Assembly (NCBI GenBank): GCA_951230915.1
Contig: OX579637.1
Coordinates: forward strand, 4,216,001-4,280,000
DNA: 64,000 nt
Direction of reading: 5' to 3'
Source of the DNA: Antitrichia curtipendula
Taxonomy: Eukaryota; Streptophyta; Bryopsida; Hypnales; Leucodontaceae
Shown: one piece after another, positions 1-10,810 of the stretch
Layout of the letters: each line of letters begins with the position of its first letter
How positions within the stretch are numbered: position 1 is the stretch's first letter
Translations under genes and position numbers: made by a program
Notes under the pieces: model-generated
What the model was told of the DNA's origin: nothing
Seen by the model: the letters and a program-made list of their open reading frames with translations, nothing else
Databases searched by the model: none

Positions 1-311
1 CGTCCGATCAGGCGGACGGTCGAGGCGTCCGCCTACAATAAGAGGGTCGGACGGCCTAGAGCGAACGGCGGCTGTCCGATTCATTAAGGCCGTCCGATGA
101 GTCGGACGCCTCGACTGTTTGCCTTCGATAAGAGGGTCGGACGGCCCAGAGCGGACCGCGGCCATCCGATTCATTAGGGCTGTTCGTTGAGTTGGACGGG
201 TGGCGTTCGCCTGATTGGACAGTCCTGACAAGGCGGATGACGATCCGTCCGCCTCGTCGGGGCCGTTCGATCAGGCGGACGGTCGAGGCGTCCGCCTTGG
301 ATAAAAAAGTC
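1..311. repeat. CpG-rich CGGACG/CGTCCG array upstream of kinase-like gene, copy A
   Basis: Dense words CGGACGG, CGTCCGCC and their complements form a tandem array that stands out sharply from the AT-rich surroundings. It is the counterpart of the array at 37090-37712. The array continues beyond the left edge of the window. It carries no convincing reading frame. Its position just upstream of a gene start, and the same arrangement at the other element genes, suggests promoter or transposase-binding function (inference). Confidence 0.8.
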
Positions 312-345
312 GGACGGCCCGTCTGATCCTCACTTTTATTTTCCC
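300..345 (+). promoter_or_regulatory. Candidate core promoter of kinase-like gene, copy A
   Basis: The sequence GATAAAAAAG at 300-309 is followed by CGGACGGCCC and then by a leader containing TCCTCAC. The same arrangement occurs at 27724-27760 (TATAAAG) and 37693-37740 (CTTAAAGG) in front of two other genes of the element. This is a TATA-like box with a shared leader; function is inferred from position and repetition only. Confidence 0.5.
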
Positions 346-545
346 CCTTGTGTCATGCAAGAGAGAGCAGAGAGCTTGGTGGTTTATCCTCCATTGGCTC
401 CTTTCTAAGGGAAGATAAGAGTGTAATTTCTAGAGGATACTTGTTGCTTTTTTTTTCTACATTTCGTGTATGATCATTTGGCATATCGTATATTGCCTTG
501 TGGATTAGAAATTGCAAGTGCACTTCTAATCGTGATTTCATCACG

Positions 546-2030
546 ATGTTGAGACCAAAGAAGGCTGCGAAGGACAAACAAGTGAAGCCAAACATTGAGG
601 TGAGTATGGATGCTCCCTCTCTCGCTTGCAAAGCATTTCTCATTGAGTGCATTGTCAAATTTTATGAGTCGAAAACCACTGCATCGTTGCATACCAAATA
701 TGCAAGGTATGAAGAGAAGTGCATCGATAAATTCAAGGGAAATATGGCACAGAAATTAATGGATGCTTTAAATGTGCCTTAGTGGATTCATGAAATGGAG
801 AAGAAGGGCTTTCAACAATTTTTGAGGAGCAGGGTCCATGATGCATTGTGGAATGCAAAGGTGATGATAGAGAAGTACGGGAAGCAACACCGTGTAGGTG
901 ATGGCGCTTTTGAACAGGTCATTTTGAGGGCAGACTTGTTCGTTCGCCAATGCGCGCCTTTTGCAAGGACACAAAATAGGCGAGGTTCAATGAATTGGTG
1001 GAATAGTAATGAGGAACTTGTGGAGTTACAACGTGGGCGACGACATCTCTTAGCGCTTCTGGAAACAGCAAGGGTGATTCCACAAGATGATCAAATCCTT
1101 AGGGGTGGATACGCAACAATTCGGAGGGTTCGAATTGAAGGATGTCGTGAGATATCGACATTTTGGAAGTTTGTAGCGAAGGTATCTCATCAACAACGCT
1201 TACAACCTCAGCTCGCTAGGTTGGAACACCAAAACGAGTCAATGGCAGTGAGAATTCTACATGATGGAGTTATCCGGTTTTCTGCTATTCATGCAATGCA
1301 GAACGAAGGGTATTCGTATTGGTGGTATGGCGGAACATTGAGGCAAATGTTAAAATTGGATAAGGAATATCCCGATAACATTGGCATTCGGTTGGCTTAT
1401 TCTCAACCGACCCCGAAAGAGGTGACCAAAACTTTTTTTCTTGGTCGTTGGAGGAAGAAGCGCACAGAGCTTGCATGGGCACTGGTGCACCTCATGAATG
1501 CAGTGCACAGCGCTGGACATTTGTACAATGATCTTTCAGTGGACAACATTATGTTTCACTTTCCCGATGATGAGTCACGTGTTTACATTGGAGTTTGCGA
1601 TTGGGGCATGACTACTTTACGTAATGAACCAATGAAGTCCTTGTATACGTTCACCTCTCAGAGTGAGCGGACTGAGACCTTGAAAAAGAGGTGGTGGGTG
1701 GACCCTTCTATTGCATACTTGCATAGAAGAGATGCGGATGTGTCAACGATACCGATTTTATCACGTAAATCAGAGGAATATGCGGTTGGTTGAATAGTTC
1801 AAGCCATCAACAATGGTTGCATGTCGGCGGACTACGTGAGCTTAGATCGGGAAAATGAAGGACATACAAGATTTAGCCATGAGGATTTGGCAAAGATTTT
1901 TCACCTTTACTTGGAGCGCCTTTGTGATTTGGTGATTGATTCTCGAGGTAGCTTGTTTGAAATCATCCATCGATTTACCAATAATTACAACTGGCCTATT
2001 CCGGATGAACACTTCCGCCACTCATATTAG
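546..2030 (+). pseudogene. Protein-kinase-like cargo gene of giant hAT element, copy A (broken)
   Basis: The frame starts at ATG 546 and reads about 494 codons to TAG 2028-2030, interrupted by TAG at about 781 and TGA at 1791-1793. An N-terminal helical region of roughly 150 residues is followed by a kinase-like domain: a glycine-rich stretch GGYATIRRVRI, a candidate VAIK-type lysine in FVAKVS, a hinge-like region YWWYGGTLRQML, a catalytic-loop motif YNDLSVDNIMF and a DFG-like CDWGM. In the sister copy the loop reads HNDLSLDN, closer to the canonical HRDxxxxN, so the tyrosine here is probably a later change. Sister-copy comparison shows tyrosine where this copy has the first stop and arginine (CGA) where it has the second. 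Function in the element is unknown; a captured host kinase is the simplest reading (inference). Confidence 0.75.
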
Positions 2031-2637
2031 TGTCTATGATGTGAGTGGACTACATAGAACTATAAAAGTATTAGATAAATGTATAGGCGAGTACATAAAT
2101 TTGCATGATTGTGTGCAAACTATCTAGTATATATATGCACCATCAATGTATGTCAATATATGTGCACCCTTATAATTGATATAAAGTTTTGAAATGTTTG
2201 TGTGTTTTGAAACTTCCAATGTCCAATGTCTACCATCTATTTATGCATTCATCATATGTTTTGCTTGAAATCCTTAGATGAGAAGTGCAATGCAACAATT
2301 ATTATTGATGGATGTTAGCTTGGTATAATTGGGTACAAAATTATATAATCAATGTTGTACACATATAATGATAATAGAATTTCATCGTACGCAAATTTTT
2401 TTATATTGAAAAACAATACAATTGATACTTGAACGATACCGCTATGATGATACCAAGTACCAACCTCCAAATACATTTTAATAAAATATATTTATATCAA
2501 AGTATTTTAGTACGTAAATGCTATTTGCCATGATGCCGATATTTTTGTACTATGATTGCCACACTTCATAATCCAATGGCAAAAGATTCCAAGGCCCACT
2601 CGATTGTGAGACAACGACTAAAATAGCTCTACCTACT
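2031..2637. other. AT-rich spacer between convergent cargo genes, copy A
   Basis: The spacer separates the ends of the converging kinase-like and CKKYV genes. It contains no supported gene. It aligns by eye with 39425-39771 plus 40705-40978 in the complete copy, which has an additional 933-bp insertion here. No terminator or other signal is recognised. Confidence 0.6.
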
Positions 2638-3733
2638 TTACTCGGAATCTGAATGGATGTCATCTCTACGTTTGGTGGTGTGGAACCGGATCCATAAGTG
2701 CCAAGATATGGTCCTCTGCCTCAAGTGCATCCATAATCGCTTGGCACAGCTCCTTGATTGGGATTTCCATAGTAAGGACCTCCAAAAGTTGGAGGAGGAA
2801 CTACATCACGGTGCTGAGACTTTCCTTGCCTTGGTTCGACATGCCGAGAGCCTGTGTGGCGCTCATATGAACCACCCGTAGTAGATCCGGGATAGTATTG
2901 GGAGCCTCTTTGGCTAGATCCAAAATCATGTGTGGTTCCATGGCTTCTTTCTGGGTTGTAATGAGTACCTCGGAGGTCGTTAGCAAAGTGTAAGACCCTT
3001 TGACCATCTTGTGAACCAGATGCAGTACAATCATGTTGGTAGGACCTGTCATGCCCGTGTTGTTGACCCCGATCCTCCATGCTTCTACGCATAGCTTCTT
3101 GCATTTGTTGATTGAACTCAATGTCTTCCCGAGCTTCTTGACGCTCATGCCTCACTCCAAATGTCACGGGTGCTGGATTGTCTTCTACATCATCGTCGTC
3201 CGACCATTCATCCTCAGCATTCGGCAACACAACCGGCGGAAATCCAAACTGCCCTCGATTGGACCACATTCGCATACAATTGCTCGGTTGAGTCTAACTC
3301 GTATAAAAAACAACGTCAGTGCGCTTCATATTGTCAACATTTTTCCCGTAAATTGTGCGCCAGTCTACATCTTGGTGGAGTACAATCTCTATCCAAACCA
3401 TGGCCATGTTGGAATAATTCATGACATTTGGTTTGCAATCAGGCAGCTCAGCCCACCGCGTTATTTCCTCATATCGGTGAACAAAGTGTTGGCTCTTGCA
3501 CGTGGAAATTTGTCCTTCCTAGCGTCAAACTTGTTTGTCTGCTCATTCTTGTGACCGCATTTTAGAGAGGTGTGTCATTTTGACGTATTTTTTGCACATT
3601 GTGCAGTCCCAAACCTTCTTGGGCTCTTCTTCCCATCCAGATTCAGCTACACACATTGGATTTGTCCAATCTTTTCAGTTCATATCCTAGGATTTGCTTT
3701 TCTTACTGGACTTTGAGCTTTTATCACGAGCAT
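2638..3733 (-). pseudogene. CKKYV/HFVHR-domain protein gene, copy A (broken)
   Basis: This is the minus-strand counterpart of the gene at 40979-42076. The C-terminal half is still open from about 3275 down to a TGA at 2721-2723, encoding an acidic stretch DEWSDDDDVEDN followed by a Gln/Arg/Gly/Tyr/Pro-rich, probably disordered tail. The sister copy has TGG (Trp) at the position of that stop and reads on for about 25 more residues. The N-terminal half, with the CKKYV and HFVHR motifs, is frameshifted and interrupted here; the start is placed at the ATG aligned with the sister start (3731-3733). A one-base indel also changes the frame near the C-terminus. Function is unknown. Confidence 0.7.
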
Positions 3734-4007
3734 GATAACCTTGATTAAAATGAAATGATTTAATGACGAGGTTCACATGAATCTTTAGAACAACTGAACA
3801 AAATGTTTGACACTTGCCAATGAAACGGGGTGAAGTTGTTAACAAGGCCTTCAAAACCAAGTAATCACCAAAATAATTTGGTGCAATTCAATATTCAAGC
3901 ACAATTGTTCACGCACCAAAATGAAAGGGGCGCGTAGAGCCACTGAGAGGCACTGGATCACCCACTCCGCAAGGGAAACAATTGTGAGGAATAAGCCGTC
4001 TGCCGCG

Positions 4008-4017
4008 CTATTTATGG
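4008..4017 (-). promoter_or_regulatory. TATA-like box of CKKYV gene, copy A
   Basis: On the minus strand this reads CCATAAATAG. It lies at the inner edge of the CpG-rich array and is followed by a leader containing TTCCTCAC, as at the other element genes. The same box occurs at 42351-42360. Confidence 0.5.
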
Positions 4018-4437
4018 CGTCCGAAGGCGGACCAAGCAATGCAGATGCGTACGTGCGAATCGGACGCCCCGGAATCGGACGGGCAGATCTTGTGGACGGG
4101 ATCGCGCAGACGGTCGATCGGATCGTCGGACAGGCGCGCAAATGCCTCGACCGTAAGACCCTGTCCACACGATCCCGTCCCCACGATCCCGTCTGCGCGA
4201 TCCCGACGTCTTGTCTGCTTGACGGCCCATCCGCGAGCCCCCGACGCCCTGTCTGACCGCGTCGATGTCCCAACCGCGCCGACGATTCGATTGCACGGAC
4301 GACCCGACCGCACCAATGATCCGACCGCGCAGATGATCCAACCGTGCGGACGATCCAACTGCACGGATGGCCTGTCTAGGGATGTCAAGAGACGTCCGGG
4401 GGTCAGCGCCCACGTCCGCCGGACGTCTGGACGTCCT
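4018..4437. repeat. CpG-rich CGGACG array at right end, copy A
   Basis: Array of CGGACG/CGTCCG-type words in both orientations, between the terminal inverted repeat and the promoter of the minus-strand gene. Long open frames here are by-products of the base composition. Equivalent to 42361-42694. Subterminal repeats of this kind bind transposase in known hAT elements; binding here is inferred. Confidence 0.75.
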
Positions 4438-4447
4438 GTCAACCCTG
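4438..4447 (-). repeat. Terminal inverted repeat end of copy A
   Basis: GTCAACCCTG, the reverse complement of CAGGGTTGAC. It is identical to the right end of the complete element at 42695-42704 and to its left end at 27352-27361. CAGGG-type ends are characteristic of hAT elements. Confidence 0.8.
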
Positions 4448-7400
4448 TCAGCACTTGGGATAGTCTATATATGGGCAACAAACAAAAATTGAAAAAAGTA
4501 TATAGTTATAGTTTAATTTACTAAATAAGCCAACATACTTGAAGATCTAAATAGCTTTGCTTTGCATGCTTATTGAAGATAATATATTCTCAATGTCTTC
4601 AATTGTCAATTTTTGAACCATTTTGTCTTTTATTGTCAAACATATTGAAAGTAGAAATGAAGCATTTTCTCACAAATTTGGTAAAAAGCTAGCTAGGTAC
4701 ACATTTGAACCTTGTCTAATGGAATATTCAAAATGGGCTTCCATCTAGTTGTTGAGGAGTCAAGTGAAGGTGGTTTGCTTTACATATTTGTAGCAAAAAA
4801 TTGTCCATCCCATATGGAAATTATCTTTGAAGCAGTTGCTCAAGCCTGTGTTTTGGTAGTAATAACCGAGTGTTTTTTCCCTTGTATGCAATATATGCAA
4901 CAGTATTTGGCATTTGCTCCACCAATTTGACCATACAAAGTTTTAATTGTTTTCATATTAGTGGCCAAATGCTACGGAATATGAAATGACCCAACTATAT
5001 TAACTTGTAACACATCCAAAGTTATGCGCCTCTATTAAAGTCAATATATTGGTCTGATGGAAGACTCACTTTAAGACCTCATAGTTTTGTTTTGGCAATT
5101 GGAAGCACCAACAAGAAAGATTTCTCTTTTGCTTTGGACCAAGAATTATTTGTCACTTTGATTGGTTATATCAAAATTGAGTGACCTATTTATAATGGTG
5201 ATACTAATTCGTTTCAACTTTTCTACATGGACAGTTTCAACCTTATCCATCTTCAATACAAAGATGAGAGGTGAACCTTACAATTCTGCTTAAGATAACA
5301 ACTTTGCCTTAGAAAGAATAACTTGCCTTGGAAACGATTCTAAGAAACATGATTGATTTTCATTAGTGGACACATTTGATAACCAAATTGCCATTTTTGT
5401 CTTAAGCAATGGACTAGTATAAGCTTTGACAATATCTCTACAAATTTTTAGTATGCATTTTCAAAAGATTTGTCATGCATTCAATTACAAAGATGGCAAA
5501 CAATTTTATTTGTGAAACATACATTTTGATTTTATGCAGGCATTAGATAAAAAGACAACCATATTCAAGAACAAGAGGTGAATGAATTATTATAGAAATA
5601 TTAGTCATCACCCAATGAAAATTGACTTATATTGACAATTAGAAATTGTGAATGTTTATGGTTGCCAATACTTTAATTATTTGATTTGTATTGGCTACAA
5701 GACAAATGTTTCTCTCTAATGGCTTGGATTGTCTTCAGCAATGGATTGGTGCTAGCTTTGGTAAGGACTATATTATATGGCAATACAATTGATATGTAAT
5801 TGAAGTATTATTTTGCTGACAAGGGTATATTTCTATTCCATAGATGATGACTTGTCTTTGAAAGAGTTCTAGGAAACAATTATATTAATCATTCAAATGA
5901 ATATCATCTTATTATTAAACCCTTTTTTCTAAATATTTTGTATTTGTCTTTGATTAATGATTATTGTTGTGTACTATTCTTACATTAGCACCTAAATTGT
6001 CTTTGATTTCTTTATGTAAACTTTCAACAAGTTATCTCTATAAATTTGTCTGACCAACACTCTATAAACTGACCAAAATGCTTTGTGTAACCAACACTCT
6101 ATAAAGTGACCAACATGCTTTGTTTGACCAAAACTCTATAAATTTTGTAATTGTAGCTCTTTCCACTTGACTTGAGACATTTGCATTATCCATTGCATTG
6201 TTCTCCATTCTTTTTTTGATTTTTGGTATGATTTCCTTCTCTTCCTTCTTTAGTTTGGTCTTTTCTATTGCAATTTTTTCCTATTGCTTCTAGTATAGAG
6301 ATATGTTAGCTATTTGTTTGAACATATGACTAAAAGTACTCTATTGTTGGATCTTTATAATTTTTTTATTTTTTATTATCTATTGTAATAACCTCAAAAA
6401 TTTGCTGAAATGTGCTCTACTTGTGCTTATAGGCTCCCTTTTTTTCTTTACATCTATATAATGGTTGTCCTTCAAAGTTACACTCTGCTTTTTCATCCAC
6501 AAAGTAGTGCACAACATTTTTTTGAATCTTGAGTATATTTTCCTCAAGTATCTTTTGGATTTTTTCATCTAATAGTTTTTGAATAAATTCCTTAGTAGGT
6601 CTCAGTTTTTTATCTACGTTGTGTAGATGCAAAGTCTGTATATGCTTATAGTTGCAAAGCCAACCTTGATGTTGCTTGGTGTTATAACTATTTATAAACC
6701 CAATCTAATTCGTTGTACTAAGTCTTCTATTCTAATAGTTTGTCTTTTGTGTTTTATTGTCATTTTTCTATTGGCTTCAAATGTAATTTTGAACAGTTTA
6801 AAAATGGCTACATATTAAGGCTAAAGAATACACATAGAGCAAGAAGATAAAGAATACAAAACTAATTTGATTTTATTAATGACATCTGAAGTCACATGTA
6901 AATTGTGACTGTAAGCCACTATATGGATTTAGAATTTAGAATTTGAAAATTAAAACAATTTAGGTGAAATTAAAAATTAAAAAATACTAATAAAAAATAT
7001 TAATACTTAACTACAATTAATGAGTTTTTTTATTGGATAGCAATGAAACTTTAGGAGATTAGTGCAAAATTTAGGAAATTCAATTAGAAGAAAATGACCG
7101 GAAAATTAGAAACCAAATACTAAGAGTAGGAAATGACATTAGAAATAAATTGGAAACCAAAAATTATAACAAATACAAAAAAAAAAATAATTAATAGAAT
7201 TGGAACAAATACTAGGGCATTAATATAGTGGTATGTATGCTAAAATAGGAAAAAATCACTAGGATAGTGCGTTTTTGCAAAGTTGTGTATTTTATATCAA
7301 TTTAGCATGTTTTAAAATAAATTAGTGCAATGATTGTAAACTATTATAGGAATGAATTTGGGATGAAGATTAGACCTTTATTGAATTTTTAGATTAGGAA

Positions 7401-10400
7401 ATTAAGATTTACAGCTCTCTCACTTTTTCTCACATGTTTTTTTGGTGTGTGCATGATGTATTGGAGGTACTTTTTTATTGTTGGCATTTTTGGTATACTT
7501 TGGGTCACAATTGTGTAAGGAAAAGTGTAGAGACTAAATATGAGAAGATTAGAAACAATTTGTTGAGTAGTTCTTGCTTTTTTGAAGGAAGAATGGGTGG
7601 AAATGATTAGAATTTTTGGAGTATCAATTGGGTTTGATGGGATTTCTAATGAAAACTTTGAACTAAGCTTTAGGAGGATGGATTATAAGAACTTTCCATT
7701 GGAGGATTAGCCATGCAATTGGTAACCTTAGTGTCTCTAACCTTTGATTAAAAACAAATGGCTACAAGGCTACGAGGATACAACAAGCATGTAGGTACAA
7801 GGCGATATTGATTAAAAAAGACATGGGTGTGGGATTAGAAGCTAAGCTTAATGAGAGACAATAGAACCTCCAAAAAGCCCAGAAATGCTACATCAGAAGA
7901 ACGTAAGAATATTTGAGCTTAGAGATTAATAACAATACTCAAGGGCAAAGATTAAGACATTTCCAGAAGAATCTTCAAATCCTATGAGGTCATAGCAGTA
8001 AAAATGTACGACAAGAGAATTAGAATTGCTTGACGATGCCAAAGGGGTCAATTTGCACTTTTGAAGGTTCAAGCCAAGAATAAATGAAAATTGCAATAAG
8101 ACTTAAGGCCAAGTAGGGAGAGATAGGACAACCAAAATCTAATACTAAGATAACAAAACATGAAGACTAGATTTTTTTATACTAGAAGACCAAATCATGG
8201 TAAGCTTGAAACAAAAAACCTTGAAGAAACTAACATCAACCAATTAGCGTCTGAGGCTACAATTGAGTCTTAAGAACCAATGGAAGAAATCCACAAGCAG
8301 CTAACATGATGAGTGTTGGACCAAAAGGAGAGAATATCAACATGGGGAAACATGAGCCACAATGTGCCCACCAAACTGGGGAGTTCTTGAGGGGCTACAA
8401 TAGTGAGGGAATTCAAATGACAACAAAGGAGCTAAATCAATGACAAGGAAATCAAGACCAAAAGACTAACTAATTTTTGAAAGACCTAACACAATAAACA
8501 AGAATTTTAGAGGACTAAGTGAGATAACAAAGAGGCTTGAATATAAGAGGGTCTATATAAGACCAACAAAAATTCATGACAAAGAGAAGAGTATGGAATT
8601 GAAGAGTTGAGGCTTGCAAGAGCCACGATTTAAGGTTACAACAACAATGACTGATTTTTTTTCTTATTTTCTTATTTTGCTATGCTGGATTTAAATGTAA
8701 TGTTGATTTAAATTACCATACTTAATCATATTATGACAATCTAAAAGTAGTCTTCATCTTTGTGAAGATTTTGTATGATTGACAATGTACTATAATTACG
8801 TTCTAGAACTTGTATTAACCCATTTGGTGGTATAATTGTAATTATTATTGTGAATTTAGCATGGAATGTTATTTTAATCTATTGAAGTAGATGTTAGATT
8901 ATTCTAGGGTTTAAGCAAGAATTTTTGGAATTCTTTTGCTAGGTTCTTTTTGGTGATGATATGTGTAATGCTTTTGTTTGACCTAGGATTTTTTGATTCA
9001 AATTGGAGCATTGTTGAAGTAAGAGTGCATGTTTGAGGCTTATGAATGGCATTGTGAATTAGTTAGTACCCTTGCTACACCACATCACTCTAAAAGCCCC
9101 ACTTGCATTCCAAAAAATCTTAGAGCCTAAAGCCTAATTTCTAAACCTTACACCCTATACCTTATATTTGTTGGCCCCTTTATTTTGCATCCAAATGCCT
9201 TTATTTTTTTTCCTCTTTTATTTTTGCTCTTTAATTGCACATCTTTTTTGCTTATGCAAGTGTCTTAGATACATGTAGCTAATATGAAACCTTTCTATTC
9301 CTCCTCACTTGTATATTTGTCATTATTCAAGTTTATAATTTGCCTTATTTTTAACTTTTCTCTACTTGTTGCAACTTCTTGTATAGAATCTTTAGGATTA
9401 CTATTAAGGCCTATGTAAAGGTTAGTTATACTTCTATCAAAGTGGCTTCCACTCTAGCCTTTAGAAATGTCAACACTTAGGCATCTAGAACTTCTACATC
9501 TTTTAAAGAGGACCTATATTGTTGTTTGACGTTCATGTCTTGCATTGGCTTGATACCCATCGTTGTTGGTATTGAAGCTTTGTCTATTTCTACCACTTCA
9601 ACCTCCTTCAATGTTATTTCTATCTTGTTTACTTGTTGTGAGTATATAGCTCTTGGACGTTGATTATCTTTTCTACCTTCTTTTTGGTAGCTACATTGCC
9701 CTTTCTTTGCACTCTAATTAGTTTTGTATGGTTTGTTTTTGTGAAGTCTCTTCTTTCTCTAAACTACACACTCACTTGTTATTGCCGCTATTGTAATTCC
9801 ATTGTTACCTTAGGAATTCTTGTTTAGCGTCCTTGAAATAGATCACCACTATATTGCTTATTCTACCATTTGATTTTCAAATTTTATGCATTTCAGTTGC
9901 TTGAAACAATAGTAAAGATGTCTTAATCTAGTCAATTTACAAATTTCTTGGATCCCCTCTACTAGTTGTCTTCTTTATGAATTCCATCTTGATTTTTGCA
10001 ACTCTACAAAGTATTTAAGTACTTTTTTGCTCATGCACCAAATTAATGTCTAAAAGTTGAATTGATGAAATTTTTATATTCTATTTTTTCATTTTAATCT
10101 TTTTCATTGGATTTTTTTAATGTCTTTACTACTCTCGTTGCAATACTTTGCACTATCATCCCTTCTCTCATAGAGATGAATGTGTATTGTAGTTTCTATG
10201 TCATCCTCTTTACTAGGCGTATCCATTACTAAACTAAGTAGCCTTTGCGTCGTACTAAACAAAGTTCTATTTGAAACTTTGACTTCAATTTTTATTAGGT
10301 TTTGCTTCCTAATACAATGACCAAGTTACATCATTTTGTGTTTATTCTCCAATTGTTAATCCTCTCCACAATTGCAATGAAATATTGTTCAATTTTTATC

Positions 10401-10618
10401 CTAAATCACCATATTCATTTGCAAAATAGTAGGCCACATTCCTATTTGGAAGGAATGAAATTCTAATTAGATTTAATCAATGTCTAAATAACCTTTAAAA
10501 AATTTCCAAGATTGTCAAAATTTTCTCAATTCCAACACTAATTTCATCTATTCACGCCTCAGCACTCTGTTTTGATCCATTTGTCACGTAAGCAATAAAA
10601 CAAATTTCATTGGTTGAC
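4448..10618. other. Long AT-rich stretch without a supported gene
   Basis: About 6.2 kb of low-GC DNA flanking copy A. Reading frames are short and look random in composition, and I see no domain motif, clear inverted termini, RNA gene or tandem repeat. A short local duplication of CCAACACTCTATAAA-type words occurs at about 6055-6145. It may be old transposon debris, but no family can be named. Confidence 0.5.
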
Positions 10619-10790
10619 TAGATTTAATCCTTAAATGTCAAGAAAGGCATTTGTTGTTCAATGGGTGATATAGAATCTTTCCAATAGAACAAAAGTGCAA
10701 CTATTTATCCTTGAAATTTTGTTGTAAAAATGGGAGGTCTTCTATAGTTCTTTAACTTCCAATGAATGCTTTTGCTAATTCTTAGACTAA
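10619..10790 (+). repeat. Diverged direct repeat, left copy
   Basis: This stretch shares an ordered series of blocks with 14524-14692: TTTAATCCTTAAATGTCAA, then GACAAA/AACAAAAGTGCAACTATT, then TCTTCTATAGT and TTTGACTTCCAATGA-like words. The two copies are in the same orientation and flank the 10.8-13.5 kb element. They could be remnants of long terminal repeats or of a local duplication. Confidence 0.55.
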
Positions 10791-10810
10791 TGATTACACG
10801 GTAATGAAAA

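Larger units (their letters stand above)
1..4447 (+). mobile_element. Right-hand part of a giant hAT-type transposon (copy A)
   Basis: This is the terminal 4.4 kb of a second copy of the element that is complete at 27352-42704. Order and orientation match exactly: CpG-rich CGGACG array, kinase-like gene on the plus strand, AT-rich spacer, CKKYV/HFVHR gene on the minus strand, CpG-rich array, and the terminal sequence GTCAACCCTG at 4438-4447 (reverse complement CAGGGTTGAC, a typical hAT end). The left end and the transposase would lie before base 1. The 8 bases after the end, TCAGCACT, would be the target duplication, but this cannot be tested without the left flank. Kinase and CKKYV reading frames carry stops that differ from those in the complete copy, so the two copies decayed independently. 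Confidence 0.85.

Noticed and set aside
353..658. 101-codon minus-strand frame, nearly identical at 37746-38051
   Set aside because: It is antisense to the start of the kinase-like gene; its conservation simply follows from the element being duplicated.
3033..3554. 173-codon plus-strand frame
   Set aside because: It is the antisense of the CKKYV gene, whose minus-strand reading is supported by the sister copy and a paralogue.
3921..4524. Several overlapping open frames of 110-160 codons on both strands, rich in Arg, Asp and Pro
   Set aside because: They are by-products of the CGGACG/CGTCCG array, which lacks stop codons in many frames; the same happens at 27451-27774, 31252-31731, 37170-37866 and 42194-42761.
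4712..4930. 72-codon plus-strand frame
   Set aside because: No motif, no splice context and no similarity to anything recognised; expected by chance in AT-rich DNA.
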